Shown here: in pieces, positions 63,985-64,000 of the stretch
How positions within the stretch are numbered: position 1 is the first letter of the stretch
Layout: every line of letters starts with the position of its first letter
Assembly: GCA_907165275.2 (NCBI GenBank)
Contig: OU015672.1
Span: forward strand, 8,662,501-8,726,500
From: Zygaena filipendulae
Lineage: Eukaryota > Arthropoda > Insecta > Lepidoptera > Zygaenidae
Length of the DNA: 64,000 bases
Reading direction: 5' to 3'
Made by a program: the position numbers and the translations under genes
The notes under the pieces: model-generated
What the model was told of the DNA's origin: nothing
The model's database searches: none
The model's input: the letters and a program-made list of their open reading frames with translations, nothing else

Positions 63985-64000
63985 TGTAGCGGAGGTATTG
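63985..64000 (-). repeat. 5' LTR, last 16 bases
   Basis: CAATACCTCCGCTACA on the minus strand, identical to the end of the full LTR at 58984-58999. The rest lies outside the window. Confidence 0.9.

Larger units (their letters stand above)
58984..64000 (-). mobile_element. Ty3/gypsy-type LTR retrotransposon, runs off the right edge
   Basis: Minus-strand order: 5' LTR (only the last 16 bases are in the window), primer site, gag, pol, polypurine tract, full 3' LTR. Both LTR edges share CTGTAGCGGAGGTATTG. No envelope-like frame follows pol. The intact reading frames suggest a recent insertion. Target duplication cannot be checked because the outer right flank is missing. Confidence 0.95.

Noticed and set aside
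58984..64000. Errantivirus with an envelope gene
   Set aside because: Pol is followed directly by the polypurine tract and LTR; there is no room for a third frame.

Overview
The window looks like gene-poor, AT-rich intergenic DNA from a moth or butterfly (Lepidoptera). The diagnosis rests on more than 35 short non-autonomous Helitron-type copies that open with TCCTACTAATATTATAAATG-like sequence and close with a CCGCGG-GTGAAA-CCGCGG hairpin followed by CAGCTAG, a type abundant in lepidopteran genomes. It also rests on several MITE families, a tRNA-derived SINE and many LINE 3' tails. I recognise no complete host gene. The best host-gene candidate is one possible first exon of a small secreted peptide at 34411-34635.

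Layout. 1-19800 is a mosaic of Helitron copies, LINE 3' ends, a 300-bp (ATGAA)n array, two hAT-type MITEs with 8-bp target duplications, and a mariner-like TA-flanked MITE. 19829-23130 (minus) is a LINE with endonuclease and reverse transcriptase, coding but broken by two frame changes. 23131-37060 is again a mosaic with several nested insertions and two minisatellites. 37447-45942 is an 8.5-kb foldback element. Its outer 1.9-kb arms are inverted copies in register, its core is about 30 tandem 149-bp units, and it is bounded by a 9-bp direct repeat GCATCTAAC. 45943-58983 is more mosaic, including a three-deep nest at 48955-49740. 58984-64000 (minus) is a Ty3/gypsy-type LTR retrotransposon that runs off the right edge: one full 926-bp LTR, intact gag, an intact pol in the -1 frame, a polypurine tract, a primer site and the first 16 bases of the second LTR.

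How the parts relate. The only long intact proteins are those of the gypsy element: Gag for the particle, Pol for protease, reverse transcriptase, RNase H and integrase. It could in principle still transpose, while the LINE is decayed. All Helitron, MITE, SINE and foldback copies lack proteins and must have been moved by enzymes encoded elsewhere. Nested insertions give a relative chronology: Helitron copies are generally the oldest layer, hit later by hAT, TAGTCCGTC-type and TA-type MITEs and by 5'-truncated LINEs.

The most interesting object is the foldback element. It seems to be built throughout from two diverged classes of one ancestral ~150-bp monomer, shows array expansion in only one arm, and is inserted in a frame that would otherwise be open. 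All family assignments are by eye, with no database search.
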